Part shown: positions 23,071 to 33,699 of the stretch, in pieces
Layout: the number at the start of each line of letters is the position of its first letter
How positions within the stretch are numbered: the stretch's first letter is position 1
Translations under genes and position numbers: made by a program
The notes under the pieces: model-generated
Seen by the model: only the letters and a program-made list of their open reading frames with translations
Databases searched by the model: none
Told to the model about the DNA's origin: nothing
NCBI GenBank assembly: GCA_019279435.1
Contig: JAAALK010000289.1
Location: 52,703,164-52,767,163, forward strand
Source of the DNA: Zizania palustris
Lineage: Eukaryota; Streptophyta; Magnoliopsida; Poales; Poaceae
Reading direction: 5' to 3'
Length of the DNA stretch: 64,000 nt

Positions 23071-23135
23071 GTTGGCGCTGTCCGTGGGGATCGTAGTTCA
23101 AGAAGCTAGCGTCCTCTACATCCAGTCACCAAAGC
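23071..23135 (+). other. Primer binding site and leader of F
   Basis: TTGGCGCTGTCCGTGGGGAT begins one base after the LTR end. In Tat-type elements this position is the minus-strand primer site, normally TGGCGCC-like; here it reads TGGCGCT. The gag ATG follows at 23136. Confidence 0.7.
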
Positions 23136-24720
23136 ATGTCGGGTCGAAAGGGCGCGAGCACAGTTCCTCTGCGACGGTCAGCCCGCACCGCCGGAGTCGA
23201 GCCCACCCTAGTCGCCATTCCCGACCAACCGGTCATCACGTCCGTCGGGGCACCTGCCGTGGAGCCAACCCAGGCCTCGGAGGGGACGCCAGAGGTTCGG
23301 GGCCCTGTTGGCATTCCGGAGCCGGCCTCCGTCAATCTCGCGGGGCTCTAGGAGGGGCCGTTTGAGGTGCACCCTCCAAGCGGGCCCCCGGTGGTGGCTC
23401 TCTGGACCGACTACGTTCGCTCACAAGACCCTAAGACCGCCTCAGGAGGAGGCAGGAGTTAGGCCGATGCTCTGGCCACCGAGAACGCCAGGCTAAAGGC
23501 GAAGCTAGCCCAATGGCGCCAGGAGGCGTCGCTCCGCCCTCCTGAGCCCTCCCGCGCTACGAGGGTCGCGACCGTAGCCCTGAGCGACGATGAAGATCAA
23601 GTGGAGGAATAAAACGCGTTGTACGACGAGGAGTCTCCCCTGCACCCCGACCTTTAGAGGGTGCGCTTCGGCTCGAAGTTTCGCGCCGCCAAGCTTCCTA
23701 AGTACTCCGACCCCGGAGAGTTCTCCCGCTCGTACGCTCTAGCGATAGAAGCGTCCAGAGGGAGTCGGGACACCATGGCTAAATGCTTTCCTTTGGCGCT
23801 CGAAGGGATCGCCCTCCGGTGGTTCTGGTCGCTTCGGCCTGGGACCATCCATTCGTGGGACCAGCTGAGGAAGAAATTCGTCAACAACTTTCAAGGAACC
23901 TTCGTGGCCCCTATGTCCACCGGGAGTCTCTTCCAAGTGAAGTAGCAGCCCGAGGAGACTTTGCGGCAATACTCCCAGCGTTTCGCGCACACCAAGGCCC
24001 AGATCAAGGGGCTTTCGGCTTCCTCGATCATAGACGCCGCCTGGGAAGGCGTCACCCACCCGGGCCTCCTCGACAAGCTCCATCGGAAGCCTATCTCCTC
24101 TGTGGCGCAGCTCATGACGTACTTTGAAGAGTACGCCCGGTCTGAAGAAGGCCAGATATGTCGACAGGCGATGATAGTCCCTGTCCGAGCCACGAACGCC
24201 AAGGCGTACGAAGTCTCACCGGACCTCGACCGTGGGGCCCACCCTATTCCTGACTTCCGCCGCCAGGACTCCGGCCGGCAAGACCCCGTTCACCGAGACT
24301 CCCGGCGAGGACGGAAGCACCTTCGGGGGGAGGTCCTCAGCATCGCCCCTCGGGTCCCCGCTAAGCACCAGCACACGTCCGGCGGAGGCCGCTTCACCGG
24401 AGCCAGGGCTCCGCCACGGGCGCCCTCCGGAGGGGCCGCACTTTACTGCAGCGTCCACGGCGAAAACCGAAGCCACGACACCGACTCCTGCCGGACCATC
24501 CTCACCCTCCGGAACGACTACCTCGAGCGAAACGCCGGCCACGGTTCCATCGACAAGGGAGTCCCTGCACCTCGCCGAGAAGTGGTCCAGGTGGTCGGGC
24601 GCCGCGACGAGCCAGAAGTCCTGGGCCTAGCCCCGGAGTTCGGTAGGGCCCAGGATCCCAAACTCGAAGATGCGCCATCTACGTTCGGGAGGTCGGGCAT
24701 ATCGGCACGTCCAGCCCCTC
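23136..24720 (+). pseudogene. Gypsy F: gag polyprotein region
   Basis: One frame runs from MSGRKGASTVPLRRSAR through a Retrotrans_gag domain (FRAAKLPKYSDPGEFSRSYA, ALRWFWSLRPGTIHSWDQL, FVNNFQGTF) to a Cys/His stretch YCSVHGENRSHDTDSC near 24450. It is interrupted by in-frame stops at about 23349, 23460, 23610, 23655 and 23943. After 24720 the coding frame shifts by one for protease. The product would be the capsid/nucleocapsid polyprotein. This copy is dead. Confidence 0.85.
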
Positions 24721-24721
24721 C

Positions 24722-26260
24722 GTGCTCCCTGAATGGTCCCATGTTCCCATCTCCTTCACCGCCGAAGATGCCGCCGGCGTCAAGTTCCCGCATGCCGACC
24801 CCCTCGTCATCTCTGTAGATATCGGCGGAGTTGAGGTGTGTCGCATCCTGGTCGATGGCGGGAGTTCTGCCGACATCATCTTCGTGCAGGCCTTCGACCA
24901 GCTGTGTCTTTCTCAGAAGCACTTGCTGTCGGCTTCCCGACCACTCCAGGGCTTCGCGGGACCCCCGCTCGACACCCTGGGGCAGATCGTGCTAGACGTG
25001 ACCTTCGGAGACTCCCCCCTCTGGCACAGCGAGGAAATCCTCTTTGACGTCGTCGACGCCCCGTACGCCTACAACGCCATCTTCGGGAGGGGGCTGCTCA
25101 ACCGCTTCGGAGCCATCGCCCACCATAACTATCTGTGCCTCAATATGCCAACTCCGGGAGGGGTTCTGTCGGTCCTAGGCGACCAGGCAACGGCCCGTCG
25201 GGTCGAATACGGCCACTCAGCGCCGTTGGAACCACGCCATATCCACAGCGTCCGCAAGGGATTAGAGGGAATAATCCCGCCCGGCGTCGGAGACTCTATA
25301 CCGAAGGGGCGCCCGGTCAAGCCTCTCCCGGAGGGAGAGGTCATCACAAAGATCTTGATCTAGGACGGGAAGGAGTACCCGATCCGGTTCGGAGGGGCCC
25401 TAGAGCCGAAGGTGTCGGAACAGCTCGAGGAGGTCATCCGCAACAACCTAGACATCTTCGCGTGGTCCGACGAAGATATCCCAGGCGTTGACCGCTCAAT
25501 TATCGAGCATTCATTGGCGGTCGACCCTAAGGCTCGACCAGTGCGCCAGGGGCTCCGAAAGCTCTCTGTCGAACGGGCAGAGCTTGCCAAGGCCGAGACT
25601 GAGAAGCTGCTTCGAGCGGGGGTCATTCGAGAAGTGAGTCACACTGAGTGGTTGTCTAATCCAGTGTTTGTCGAGAAGAAAACATCTGGCAAATGGCGCA
25701 TGTGTATCGACTTCACTTCTCTGAATAAAGCTTGCCCTCGTGACCCCTACCCCATGCCTCACATTGATCAGTTAGTCGATTCCACTACCGGTGCTGAGCT
25801 CCTCAGTTTCCTCGACGGTTATTCGGGATACCACCAGATCTGGATGAAGCCCGAAGATCAGGTCAAGACAAGCTTCGTTACCCCTTTGGGAGTATTTTGC
25901 TACGTTCGAATGCCTTTCGGTCTCCGCAATGCCGGAGCTACTTTCTCAAGACTGATATCCAAGGCTCTGGGCCATCATATAGGCCGTAACATCGAAGCAT
26001 ATATGGATGATATTGTCATTAAAAGTACCACCAAAGATCGCCATAGCACAGACATAGCTGAGACCTTCGACAGCCTTCGGCGGTGTGGAATCCACCTTAA
26101 TCCGGAAAAATGCGTCTTCGGAGCGCGCGCTGGGAAGCTGCTCGGATATCTGGTCTCTAGCCGAGGTATTGAAGCCAGCCCAACGCAAGTCAGCGCATTG
26201 CCGAACATGTCTCCTCCCCGGAATTTGAAGCAAGCGCAAAAGCTAGCCGGAAACTTCGAC
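24722..26260 (+). pseudogene. Gypsy F: protease and reverse transcriptase
   Basis: The protease has the active-site segment ILVDGGSSADIIF (DGG in place of DSG, as in Tat/Athila-type elements) near 24850 and FGRGLLNRFGA near 25085. After one stop at 25361-25363 the frame continues into RT: LDIFAWSDEDIPGV, KWRMCIDFTSLNKACPRD, MPFGLRNAGATF and the catalytic YMDDIVI near 26001. At about 26250, after QKLAGN, the frame enters unrelated sequence because the first RNase H has been removed. Confidence 0.88.
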
Positions 26261-27010
26261 ACTCATTCTTGGCCCACGATATCATTATTCCAACCGCATA
26301 CCCACTGGGCGACATGTTCCGAAACAAGGATGCCACCGGACGCATTGGGAAGTGGGCGGTGGAACTGGCCCCATTCAGGATCTCCTTCGTCGCCTGAACC
26401 GCCGTCAAGTCTCAAATCCTCGTCGACTTCGTTGTCGAATGGACGTCTGCGGCTGACCACGCCGATACCACAACAAGCGAGGGAGTCTAGACCATCTACT
26501 CGGATGGTGCCTACCAGGCTTCTGGAGCCGGGGCCGGAGCAGTCATTGTCTCCCCCTCCGGCCAGCAGGCTTCGTACTCCGCTCGGTTGAACTTCAAGGC
26601 TACCAACAATATCGCCGAGTACGAAGGAGTGCTGCTGGGTCTTCGCAAGGCGCATGTGCTTGGAGCCGCCCGAGTTGTAGTCAAGACTGATTCCCAGGTC
26701 GTCGCCGGACATATCGACAAGAGCTTCCAGGCCCGGCACCCCGACCTCGCCACCTACGTTGAAGCCATTCGGAAATTCGAAGCATCCTTTAAGGGGGTAT
26801 CCATCCAAAGCATCCCAAGAAGCGAAAACTGCCAAGCCGACGCCCTCGACAAGGCCAGAGCCGGCGGCCAAGCCTTGCCGCCAGGCGCCTTTTTCGAAGA
26901 AATTACCCAACCTTCGGCGCTCCTTCACCATGAAGCATCAACCTCCGCACCAGTCAAACCCCTAGCATCGCTTCAGCCGGCTGCAGTTCTCTGCACGGTC
27001 AGCAGCGATT
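26261..27010 (+). pseudogene. Gypsy F: deletion junction and archaeal-type RNase H
   Basis: The connection and classical RNase H domains expected after RT are missing. The sequence resumes with the region that normally follows them (YPLGDMFRNKDATGRIGKW, other frame) and the second RNase H: TIYSDGAYQASGAGAGAV, FKATNNIAEYEGVLLGLRKA, VKTDSQVVAGHID, ENCQADALDKAR. This archaeal-type RNase H marks Tat-lineage gypsy elements. Stops and a frameshift near 26400-26490 also interrupt it. Confidence 0.85.
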
Positions 27011-28220
27011 AGCGGGAGCCCATTCTACGAACGCTCGGTGGCGATTCGGACGACCGACCCAATTCGGATCAAGCGCGGCTCCGACTCCGCGCCAGGTCTT
27101 TCCAACTCATTGATGGCATCTTATACAAATCCGGGGTATGCTCCCCGCTGATCCGATGCATCTCTCGCTCGGACGGGACGGCCATGCTCCGAGAAATCCA
27201 CGAGGGGCTGTGTGGCAGCCATTTAGCACCTCGGGCACTTGCATGGAAGGCCCTCCGGCAAGGCGTGTACTGGCCCATAATCGCCACCGATGCTGAAGAC
27301 CTGGTACGTACCTACCAAGGGTGCCAATGGATGGGGCGACGGAGTCACAGGCCCCCGGTCAGCCTGCAGCTCATCCCACATGTGTGGCCTCTGGCTCGCT
27401 GGGGAATGGACCTCATTGGGCCGTTCCCTAGGGCAAGAGGCAATCTGTGCTTTGCAGTCGTCGCCGTTGAGTATTTCTCCAAGTGGGTCGAGGTCGAGCC
27501 GCTGACTTCCATCACCTCCCGAAGTGTCCAGAAGTTCTTCTGGCAGAACATCGTCTGCCGCTTCGGAGTGCCCAAGCAGCTCACGCTGGACAATGGCACG
27601 CAGTTCGACGCTGGGGCTTTCAAAGCATTTTGCGAAGAATTGGGAGTCCAGCTCTGCTTCGCAGCAGTTCGGCACCCTTAGTCAAATGGGGCTGTTGAGC
27701 GGGCTAACGGACATATACTCTCTGGCCTTAACAAACATATAGTTGGCTTAGCTAAGGGATTGTGGCCTGAAGAGCCCCCGAAGATCTTGTGGTACATTCG
27801 GACCACACCTTCCCGTGCCACCAGATTTACCCCGTTTCGGCTCCTCTTCGGCGATGAAGCAATGACCCCGACGGAAATCCGGGCTGGCTCGATGCGAGTC
27901 ACGTCGCCCGAGGGTGATAAAGAACGCGTCGTCTCCCTCGATCTCACAGAGGAGACACGGCTCCGAGCCGTCGCCAACCTCTCACAATACCAACAGCAGA
28001 CGAAGGAGTGGTACGACCCCAAGGTCAAGCGCAACGAGTTCCAGCCTGGACACCTCGTCTTGCGCGCAGTGGCTGCCTCGACGAAGCTAGGCAACAAATG
28101 GGAAGGTCCATTCATCGTGACAGGCTCCGGGCAGCCCGGTCCTACTGCCTGGCTACCTTAGAAGGTGAAGACCTGAAGCACACCTGGCACGCCGAACACC
28201 TGAAGCGCTATTTTGCATAA
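27011..28220 (+). pseudogene. Gypsy F: integrase
   Basis: The zinc domain reads HEGLCGSHL (two His). The first Cys of the C-x-x-C pair is Tyr (RTYQGCQW), so metal binding is probably lost. The core has MDLIGPF and LDNGTQFD for the two Asp residues and, after a stop at 27679-27681, NGAVERANGHIL for the Glu. A C-terminal domain follows to KLGNKWEGPFIV and, one frame over, LKHTWHAEHLKRYFA ending at 28220. Confidence 0.87.
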
Positions 28221-28355
28221 TTCTATAAGTATCTACCGGTGATGGCCGATGTCGCCCGCTGTTGTACCCAATTTGCCATCCACTAATACTATCGGGCAGA
28301 CGTTCTGGCCAAAGTACACTCTTCGGTATTTAGACATCGTTCTTTTCGCTAGACA

Positions 28356-28860
28356 CTCGGGTTCCGAGCTCCAGCTCGACGCACCCTCGATTCAGGTTCC
28401 GAGCTCCGGCTCGACGCACCCTACGTTCGGGTTCCGAGCTCCGGCTCGACGCACCCTCCACTCGGGTTCCGAGCTCCGGCTCGACGCACCCTCCATTCGG
28501 GTTCCGAGCTCCGGCTCGACGCACCCTACGTTCGGGTTCCGAGCTCCGGCTCGATGCACCCTCCACTCGGGTTCCGAGCTCCGGCTCGACACACCCTACG
28601 TTCAGGTTCCGAGCTCCGGCTCGACGCATCCTACACTTGGGTTCCGAGCTCCGGCTCGACGCACCCTCAATTCGGGTTTCGAGCTCCGGCTCGACGCACC
28701 CTATGTTCGGGTTCCGAGCTCCGGCTCGACGCACCCTACGTTCGAGTTCCGAGCTCTGGCTCGATGCACCCTACGTTCGGGTCCCGAGCTCCGGCTCGAC
28801 GCGCCCTATGTTAGGATTCCAAGCTCCAGCTCGACGTACCCTCGATTCAGGCCCCGAGCC
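28356..28860 (+). repeat. 35-bp tandem array, about 14 units, in the 3' region of F
   Basis: Units of the type GTTCCGAGCTCCGGCTCGAC plus CGCACCCTACGTTCG recur exactly 35 bp apart (for example starts at 28361, 28396 and 28431). Variants fall mostly at the CTACGTTC/CTCCATTC positions. Each unit contains GAGCTC and the hairpin CGAGC-TCCG-GCTCG. Because 35 is not a multiple of three, successive units read in different frames, so the long plus and minus frames across it are by-products. The array sits between integrase and the antisense frames. Confidence 0.92.
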
Positions 28861-29035
28861 CCCCGTTCGATACAACTTAGTCCCTCTGCCTTCCTCACTG
28901 CTGTTCGCGCCCAGTCGACAAGCCGTCTACCCGCGACGGAGGGGGGGAAGGAGCAAGGAGGAAGGCTTCGATTATGTGCACCACCAATACAACATGCAAT
29001 ATACAGTGTCTGTTGCGAATCAAAAGCAAGAGAGA
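28861..29035. other. Spacer between the tandem array and the antisense frame of F
   Basis: Short noncoding sequence with a purine run (GGAGGGGGGGAAGGAGCAAGGAGGAAGG, about 28938-28965). No gene is seen. The purine run could be a relict polypurine tract, but no LTR start follows it. Confidence 0.5.
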
Positions 29036-29554
29036 TTAAGAGAAGTCTTCATCTAAACCAAGCAGGAACCGGAAGCCTCTTCGATCCGAACAGTCACCCG
29101 GACTGGAGCCCGCCCTAGTCCGAGGCTCCGGCGCTACGTGCGTAGACTTCTCTTTACTCTTCTGCCTTTTCTCCTCCTTCCTCTGGGCGCGAAAAGTCCT
29201 CTGGTCTTCCTGCAATTGAGCCCAGCTACGCAAACCTTCGCCCCCAGACGACGCTCCGCCTGGACCAGCTTCCACGTCGGACCAATCCACCGGTTCGGGA
29301 GATGAAGACGGAGCTCGGGGCTCTTTCTCTTCTTCCTTAACTAGGCTCAGAACCCCTTGAAGAACTTCGGTGTCCGCATACCTGTCGCTACCTCGGGGAA
29401 GGATAAAGCGCGCGGGCCGATTCGCTCTCAGGGCTTCGAGAATAGCCCATCGGTGCCGAAGAGCATTGTCAGGCTCGAGTACCTCAATATCGCAATCGCA
29501 GGCGTAGACACCCTGAATAGTCCTCGGAAAGCAAGTACTTTTTATTAATTGCAT
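29036..29554 (-). CDS. Antisense ORF of gypsy F, distal part (172 codons), function unknown
   Basis: This is a clean minus-strand frame opposite to gag-pol. It starts MQLIKSTCFPRTIQG, has a 60-residue N-terminal part with few charges (CDIEVLEPDNALRHRWAIL), then a highly charged Glu/Lys/Arg-rich C-terminal half (RTFRAQRKEEKRQKSKEK). Tat-lineage elements are known to carry extra antisense frames between pol and the 3' LTR, and this one fits that place. I do not recognise a domain. The region just upstream (29555-29606) has GT and AG signals that could join it to the frame at 29607-30009 by splicing, but no junction is certain. Confidence 0.6.
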   Translation of the reverse strand: MQLIKSTCFPRTIQGVYACDCDIEVLEPDNALRHRWAILEALRANRPARFILPRGSDRYADTEVLQGVLSLVKEEEKEPRAPSSSPEPVDWSDVEAGPGGASSGGEGLRSWAQLQEDQRTFRAQRKEEKRQKSKEKSTHVAPEPRTRAGSSPGDCSDRRGFRFLLGLDEDFS

Positions 29555-29606
29555 AGATAAGTTTCTAAACTATTACAAGATGTGCAGCACGGAGATCCTA
29601 AGGGAA

Positions 29607-30009
29607 TTACACCTTCGGGTCCGGTTGGCGTGCCGTGGCCGAGGGCTTCGAAGGGGGCGGAGGTTCGCTAGAACGAAGGGCTTCCTCCAACCAAGCCTTG
29701 ATCGCCTCAGGGCCCTCGACTTGCCAGGTCGCCTTGAGCGTTCTCCAAGATTGAGCTACCGCCGGACTCGGCGACGGGATGTGAGCTCGAAGGTGAAGGA
29801 AGGGGGAGGCCAGACAACTCAAGGTGCCAGAGGATCCTGAAGGCGGCTACCCGGGCTGATACCTCACCGTAGTTCGACACGGTGAGTCTTATCTGCCGGA
29901 CAGCGGACTGGACGAACTTTAGCCGGCGACCAAGGGGCTCCCGGGCAACGTCGAAGGCCATACACCCGGTGCCATAGTGAGGAGCCATGCTGAATAGCGT
30001 GGGCCTCAT
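29607..30009 (-). pseudogene. Antisense ORF of gypsy F, proximal part with a frameshift
   Basis: The minus-strand frame starts MRPTLFSMAPHYGTGCMAFD at 30009 and runs through RRLKFVQSAVRQIRLTVSNY and VAAFRILWHLE. Near 29780 the conserved-looking reading moves to another frame that gives PSPSPAVAQSWRTLKATWQV and EGPEAIKAWLEEALRS, ending at 29607. A single frameshift explains this. A donor-like GAAG-GTGTAA sits at the stop, so the distal frame at 29036-29554 may be a second exon. Function is unknown. Its position matches the antisense frames described for Tat-type retrotransposons. Confidence 0.55.
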
Positions 30010-30094
30010 GGCTCCAGATGTGATGAGTCATTGTCAACGATAGTCAAAGAGGACTGAAAAGAGAGAGAAGATATGCTGTGTCTGGGCCGCGTGT

Positions 30095-30332
30095 GACTCA
30101 GGTACATGGGCAGCGAGCGACTGTCGAGCAGAGGGGCTGCGAAGTCGGGCTGGCCCAATCCGGGTACATGGGCTAGGAGCAGCAGAGGATCCACTGGGCT
30201 GTTGACCGGGATTGACTCAGGTACACGGGCGGCGAGCGATTGCAGGGCTGAGGGAGCTGCGGAATCGGGCCGGCCCAATCCGGGTACCCGGTGCGAAGAC
30301 GGTGGACACTTTGTCAGTTTCGGCGCAAAACT
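30095..30332. repeat. Two-copy tandem repeat, period 119 bp
   Basis: GACTCAGGTACATGGGC...CCCAATCCGGGTACATGGG at 30095 recurs in diverged form from 30214 (GACTCAGGTACACGGGC...CCCAATCCGGGTACCCGG). It lies upstream of the antisense frames of F in their reading direction, where a promoter would be. Confidence 0.75.
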
Positions 30333-30389
30333 GACGACCGCTGATCTTGGATCTGACCGTTCTGAGGCGAAGCCGTAGCTGCTACGAAA

Positions 30390-31635
30390 GCTCCGCATCA
30401 GGACAAGTTACCTTTATTTAGGTTTTTACTATTTTGCCTTTAGGCCCACAGTCTGTCAGTCGAGTCTGTAAAAAATCCTAAGGGCATTTTGGTCTTTTCC
30501 ATTTTTATTCAGAGTCTGTAAAAAACCCTAGGGGGATTTCTGCATTTTTCCATTTTTAATGGGCTGCCTATAAATAGCCCCCAATATCCTAGGGTTAGGG
30601 TTACCCTTTATGAAATCACTTTTCTAATACAAGAGATTGGGTCATCTTTTTCTCCTGGTGTTTTTCTCCCTCTCCGCCGTCATTGTTTCCTGCGCTCGCC
30701 GCCTCTGTTAATCGCAAACAAATCAAGCCAGTTGTTTTGTTTGTCTCTCAGTTTTTAATCATCTCGAGTTCCGTGTTCTTCTGAATCACCTGTCTGGTTT
30801 CATTTTGATTTGCTGCAAGCGCTCTCTCTCGAAGCCGTCATTATCTCTCCTGTTTGAGCAGTTTCTTTTTATCCGATTGGTTGTTTATGTCTAGAGCTTA
30901 TTTTAATTCGTTTGAGAGTTTTGTTGCTGTTTGAAGGCTAGCTCACAGGCTACGCATTAGACAAGTTTTTTTTAATCCTCTGAAGGTTCTCGATTGATTC
31001 TCTGGGCCTAGCATTGTGTCTGTATTTGGCTGGCAGCTAGCACAGCTTGCAGGCATAGGCTGTATTTTAGCACAGTTTGCAGGCAACATATCAATACTAC
31101 TGCTGTTTAGCTGTGTGCTAGTTGACAGCCTATGTGTCTATGTCTGGATTCTGGTTGCATATCAAGTTCAACTGCTTGTGTGTATGTTTTTCAAGCCTAG
31201 CATTTCAGTTCAATATTTTTGTGTGGCTCGACACTTCTTGCGAGGCGTGGCTGTAAACTTCAGGAATTGAATCATGGCATATTGGTTGAAGTGAAAAGAG
31301 ATTTAATGTTTTATTTTGAAGCTGAGTACATGGCTGAAATTTTTCTATACCTCGACAAGTTTCAAAGTATTAGTTCAGGGTATTAATGAGGGTTCCACAG
31401 CACAGCACAACTTCGGCAGCCTTCCTTGAACCACGTTGCTTTCTGTCTATTTCGAAGTTTGTTTCTGGATTTTACCGGTTTCGGAGTTTCTGCCATTTCG
31501 AAGGTGCTTCGATATATGCGAAGTAAACCCACTGTTCGAAGCTCCTCACTTCGAAAACAGCCCTCTGAAATGAATAAGCTTCAATATTTCTGATGAGGAC
31601 ATCACTTCACATGATACACACATGGAGCCTCCACC
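30390..31635 (+). mobile_element. LTR fragment G, related to the mosaic half of the J LTR
   Basis: GGGCTGCCTATAAATAGCCCCCAAT with a TATA box at 30569-30576 and CCTAGGGTTAGGGTTA at about 30589 match the promoter block of the J LTR (13000-13040). T-rich leader sequence follows in both. Upstream is a two-copy repeat (AGTCTGTAAAAAATCCTAAG at about 30464, again at about 30521). There is no clean TG...CA end on either side. It meets truncated gypsy C near 31640. No gene is supported in it. Confidence 0.55.
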
Positions 31636-31639
31636 TACA

Positions 31640-33500
31640 ATTCAATTACAAGGATGTTGACTGCTTCGCATAGGACTACAGCATGATGCCCGGAATAAGC
31701 CGAGAGCTTGTTGAGCATCGGCTTCCCATCAAACCCGGGTTTAGGCCTTATAAGCAACCGCCACACCGATTCAATTCGGCCATCTATGACCGAGTTAAAG
31801 AGGAAGTTGAACGTCTATTAGCGGCAGGTTTTATTAGGCCATGCAGGTACGAGGAATGGGTCGCTATCATCATGCCTGTCGAGAAGGAGAGTGGCAAGAT
31901 CTGCATCTGCGTCAACTTCAGGGATTTGAACAAGGCCACTCTGAAAGATGAGTATCCCATGCCAATAGCCGACATGTTGATCAACGATGCCTCGGGACAC
32001 AAGGTACTAAGTTTTCTTGATGGCAACGCTGGTTATAATCAAATCTTTATGGCCGAAGAGGACGTTTTCAGGACGGCCTTTCGCTGCCCTGGTTTTTTTG
32101 GCTTATTCGAGTGGGTCATAATGACATTTGGTTTAAAGAATGCTGACACCACATATCAACGTGCCATGAACTTAATCTTTCATGACTTGCTAGGGGTTAT
32201 GTTAGAGGTTTATATAGATGATGTTGTGGTCAAATCGGATGCTATGGGGAGCCACCTAGCCAATTTGAGAGTCGCTTTCGAAAGAATGCGCCAGTATGGC
32301 TTAAAAATGAACCCACTCAAGTGTGCTTTTGGCATGTCGGCGGGCAAGTTCTTGGGATTCATGATCCATTAAAGAGGCATTGAAATCGATCCTAAGAGGC
32401 TTGAGAAAATTAGAGGATGTGTAGCGCCAGCATTTAAGAGAGATGTGCAGAAATTGCTAGGCAAGGTTAATTATTTGTGATGCTTTATATCTAACTTGTC
32501 TGGCAAAATTGATGAGTTCGTCCCGATACTCCGGCTAAAAAATGAAGCCGAGTTCACTTGGGGGGCAAGTCAGCAATGTGCCTTTGAGAGAATCAAAGAG
32601 TGCTTATCGACGCCGCCGGTAGTAAGGGCGTCGAAGGCCGGGATCCCGTTTCGGCTTTATATCACTGTGGAGGAGAGTGTGATTGGAGTCGTGTTGACTC
32701 AAGACATTGAAGGAAAGGAGCACATCATCACCTTCTTGAGTCGTCGACTTCTAGATGCCGAGACGAGGTACGTGTTTGTGGAGCGTTTGTGTTTATCGCT
32801 TTATTATGCATGTACCAAATTGCGTCACTATCTTCTCCCTAGCACATGTGTCGTCACTTGCCAAACCGATGTCATAAAATACATGTTGTAAAAGCCGATT
32901 CTAAGTAGCAGAATCGGCAAGTGGGCGTATGCGTTGATAGAATACGATTTGGCTTATGAACCGTTGAGAGCTATGAGAGGCCAAATCGTTGCTAACTTTA
33001 TAGTGGATCACCATGTAGACGTCAATTGGGGTAACGAAGTCGCTTTAATTGAGGTATCACCATGGAAACTTTATTTTGATGGTTCGGCTTGCAAAAATGG
33101 CCAAGGTGTTGGAGTGGTCCTCGTATCACCGAGTGGCATGCACTTTGAGACCTCGGCCCGTCTAGAATTTCACTCAACTAATAATCAAGCCGAATATGAA
33201 GCCCTACTGTTAGGTCTTGAATTGTTAAATTCCATGGGTGTGAAATATGTTCGTGCATATGGTGATTCCTTACTGGTTGTGCAACAAATAGCAAACTTGC
33301 TCAATGTTTTAATGGTCTATTAAATAGCTACTTGGACACGTGTCTAGACCTAATCGCCACCTTCGATGATTTTGAGATTACTCATGTATCTAAAGAAGCC
33401 AACTCACTTGCAAATGACTTGGCTCAACAAGCATCAGGCTATCAAATTAGGAAAGGTAAATTCTGCACACGAGAAAAGTCGATGCTTGGAGACAATGTAT
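31640..33500 (+). pseudogene. Gypsy element C: RT, RNase H and archaeal-type RNase H (5' truncated)
   Basis: This begins inside RT just before VDCFA and carries RRELVEH-type sequence (SRELVEHRLPIKPGFRPY), FRDLNKATLKDEYPMP, FFGLFEWVIMTFGLKNADTT and the catalytic YIDDVVVKSD near 32210. RNase H follows (IPFRLYITVEESVIGVVLTQ, LCLSLYYACTKLRHYL), then archaeal-type RNase H (WKLYFDGSACKNGQG, STNNQAEYEALLLGLELL, YGDSLLVVQQ). In-frame stops lie at about 31674, 32370, 32478, 32889 and 33321, with a frameshift near 33325. Upstream parts (gag, protease) are missing. Confidence 0.9.
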
Positions 33501-33514
33501 CATCCAAGAGTACT

Positions 33515-33675
33515 AGTGTCAGTCTGACCGACCTTGTAAGCACGGTCAGACAGCCCTTGCATTCCCAGTCCAACCAGCCATGTCAGGCCGGTCAGATCGA
33601 CTCGTGCTAGCTGTCCGGCAATAGCCGATCGAACTGGGCCAGCATGTCCGGTCCGACCGATCGTGGCCAAGAGGG
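33515..33675 (+). repeat. Palindromic-word linker of element C between RNase H and integrase
   Basis: GTCTGACCGACC, CACGGTCAGACAG, CCGGTCAGATCGA and CCGGTCCGACCGATCG lie within 160 bp of one another, between the archaeal-type RNase H and the integrase zinc domain. They are variants of the CGGTC-N-GACCG word that also fills the LTR of this element (35165-35270 and 35755-36060) and the linker of B. Confidence 0.8.
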
Positions 33676-33699
33676 TTTAGTACTCGGGGGCAGGTCCAA

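Noticed and set aside
28356..28860. CRISPR-like array
   Set aside because: Units are contiguous 35-bp tandem copies without unique spacers, in a plant retrotransposon.
28249..29118. Long plus-strand frame (289 codons) and its minus-strand mirror across the 35-bp array
   Set aside because: Open frames arise from a GC-rich 35-bp tandem repeat read through all frames; there is no domain and the same peptide pattern appears on both strands.
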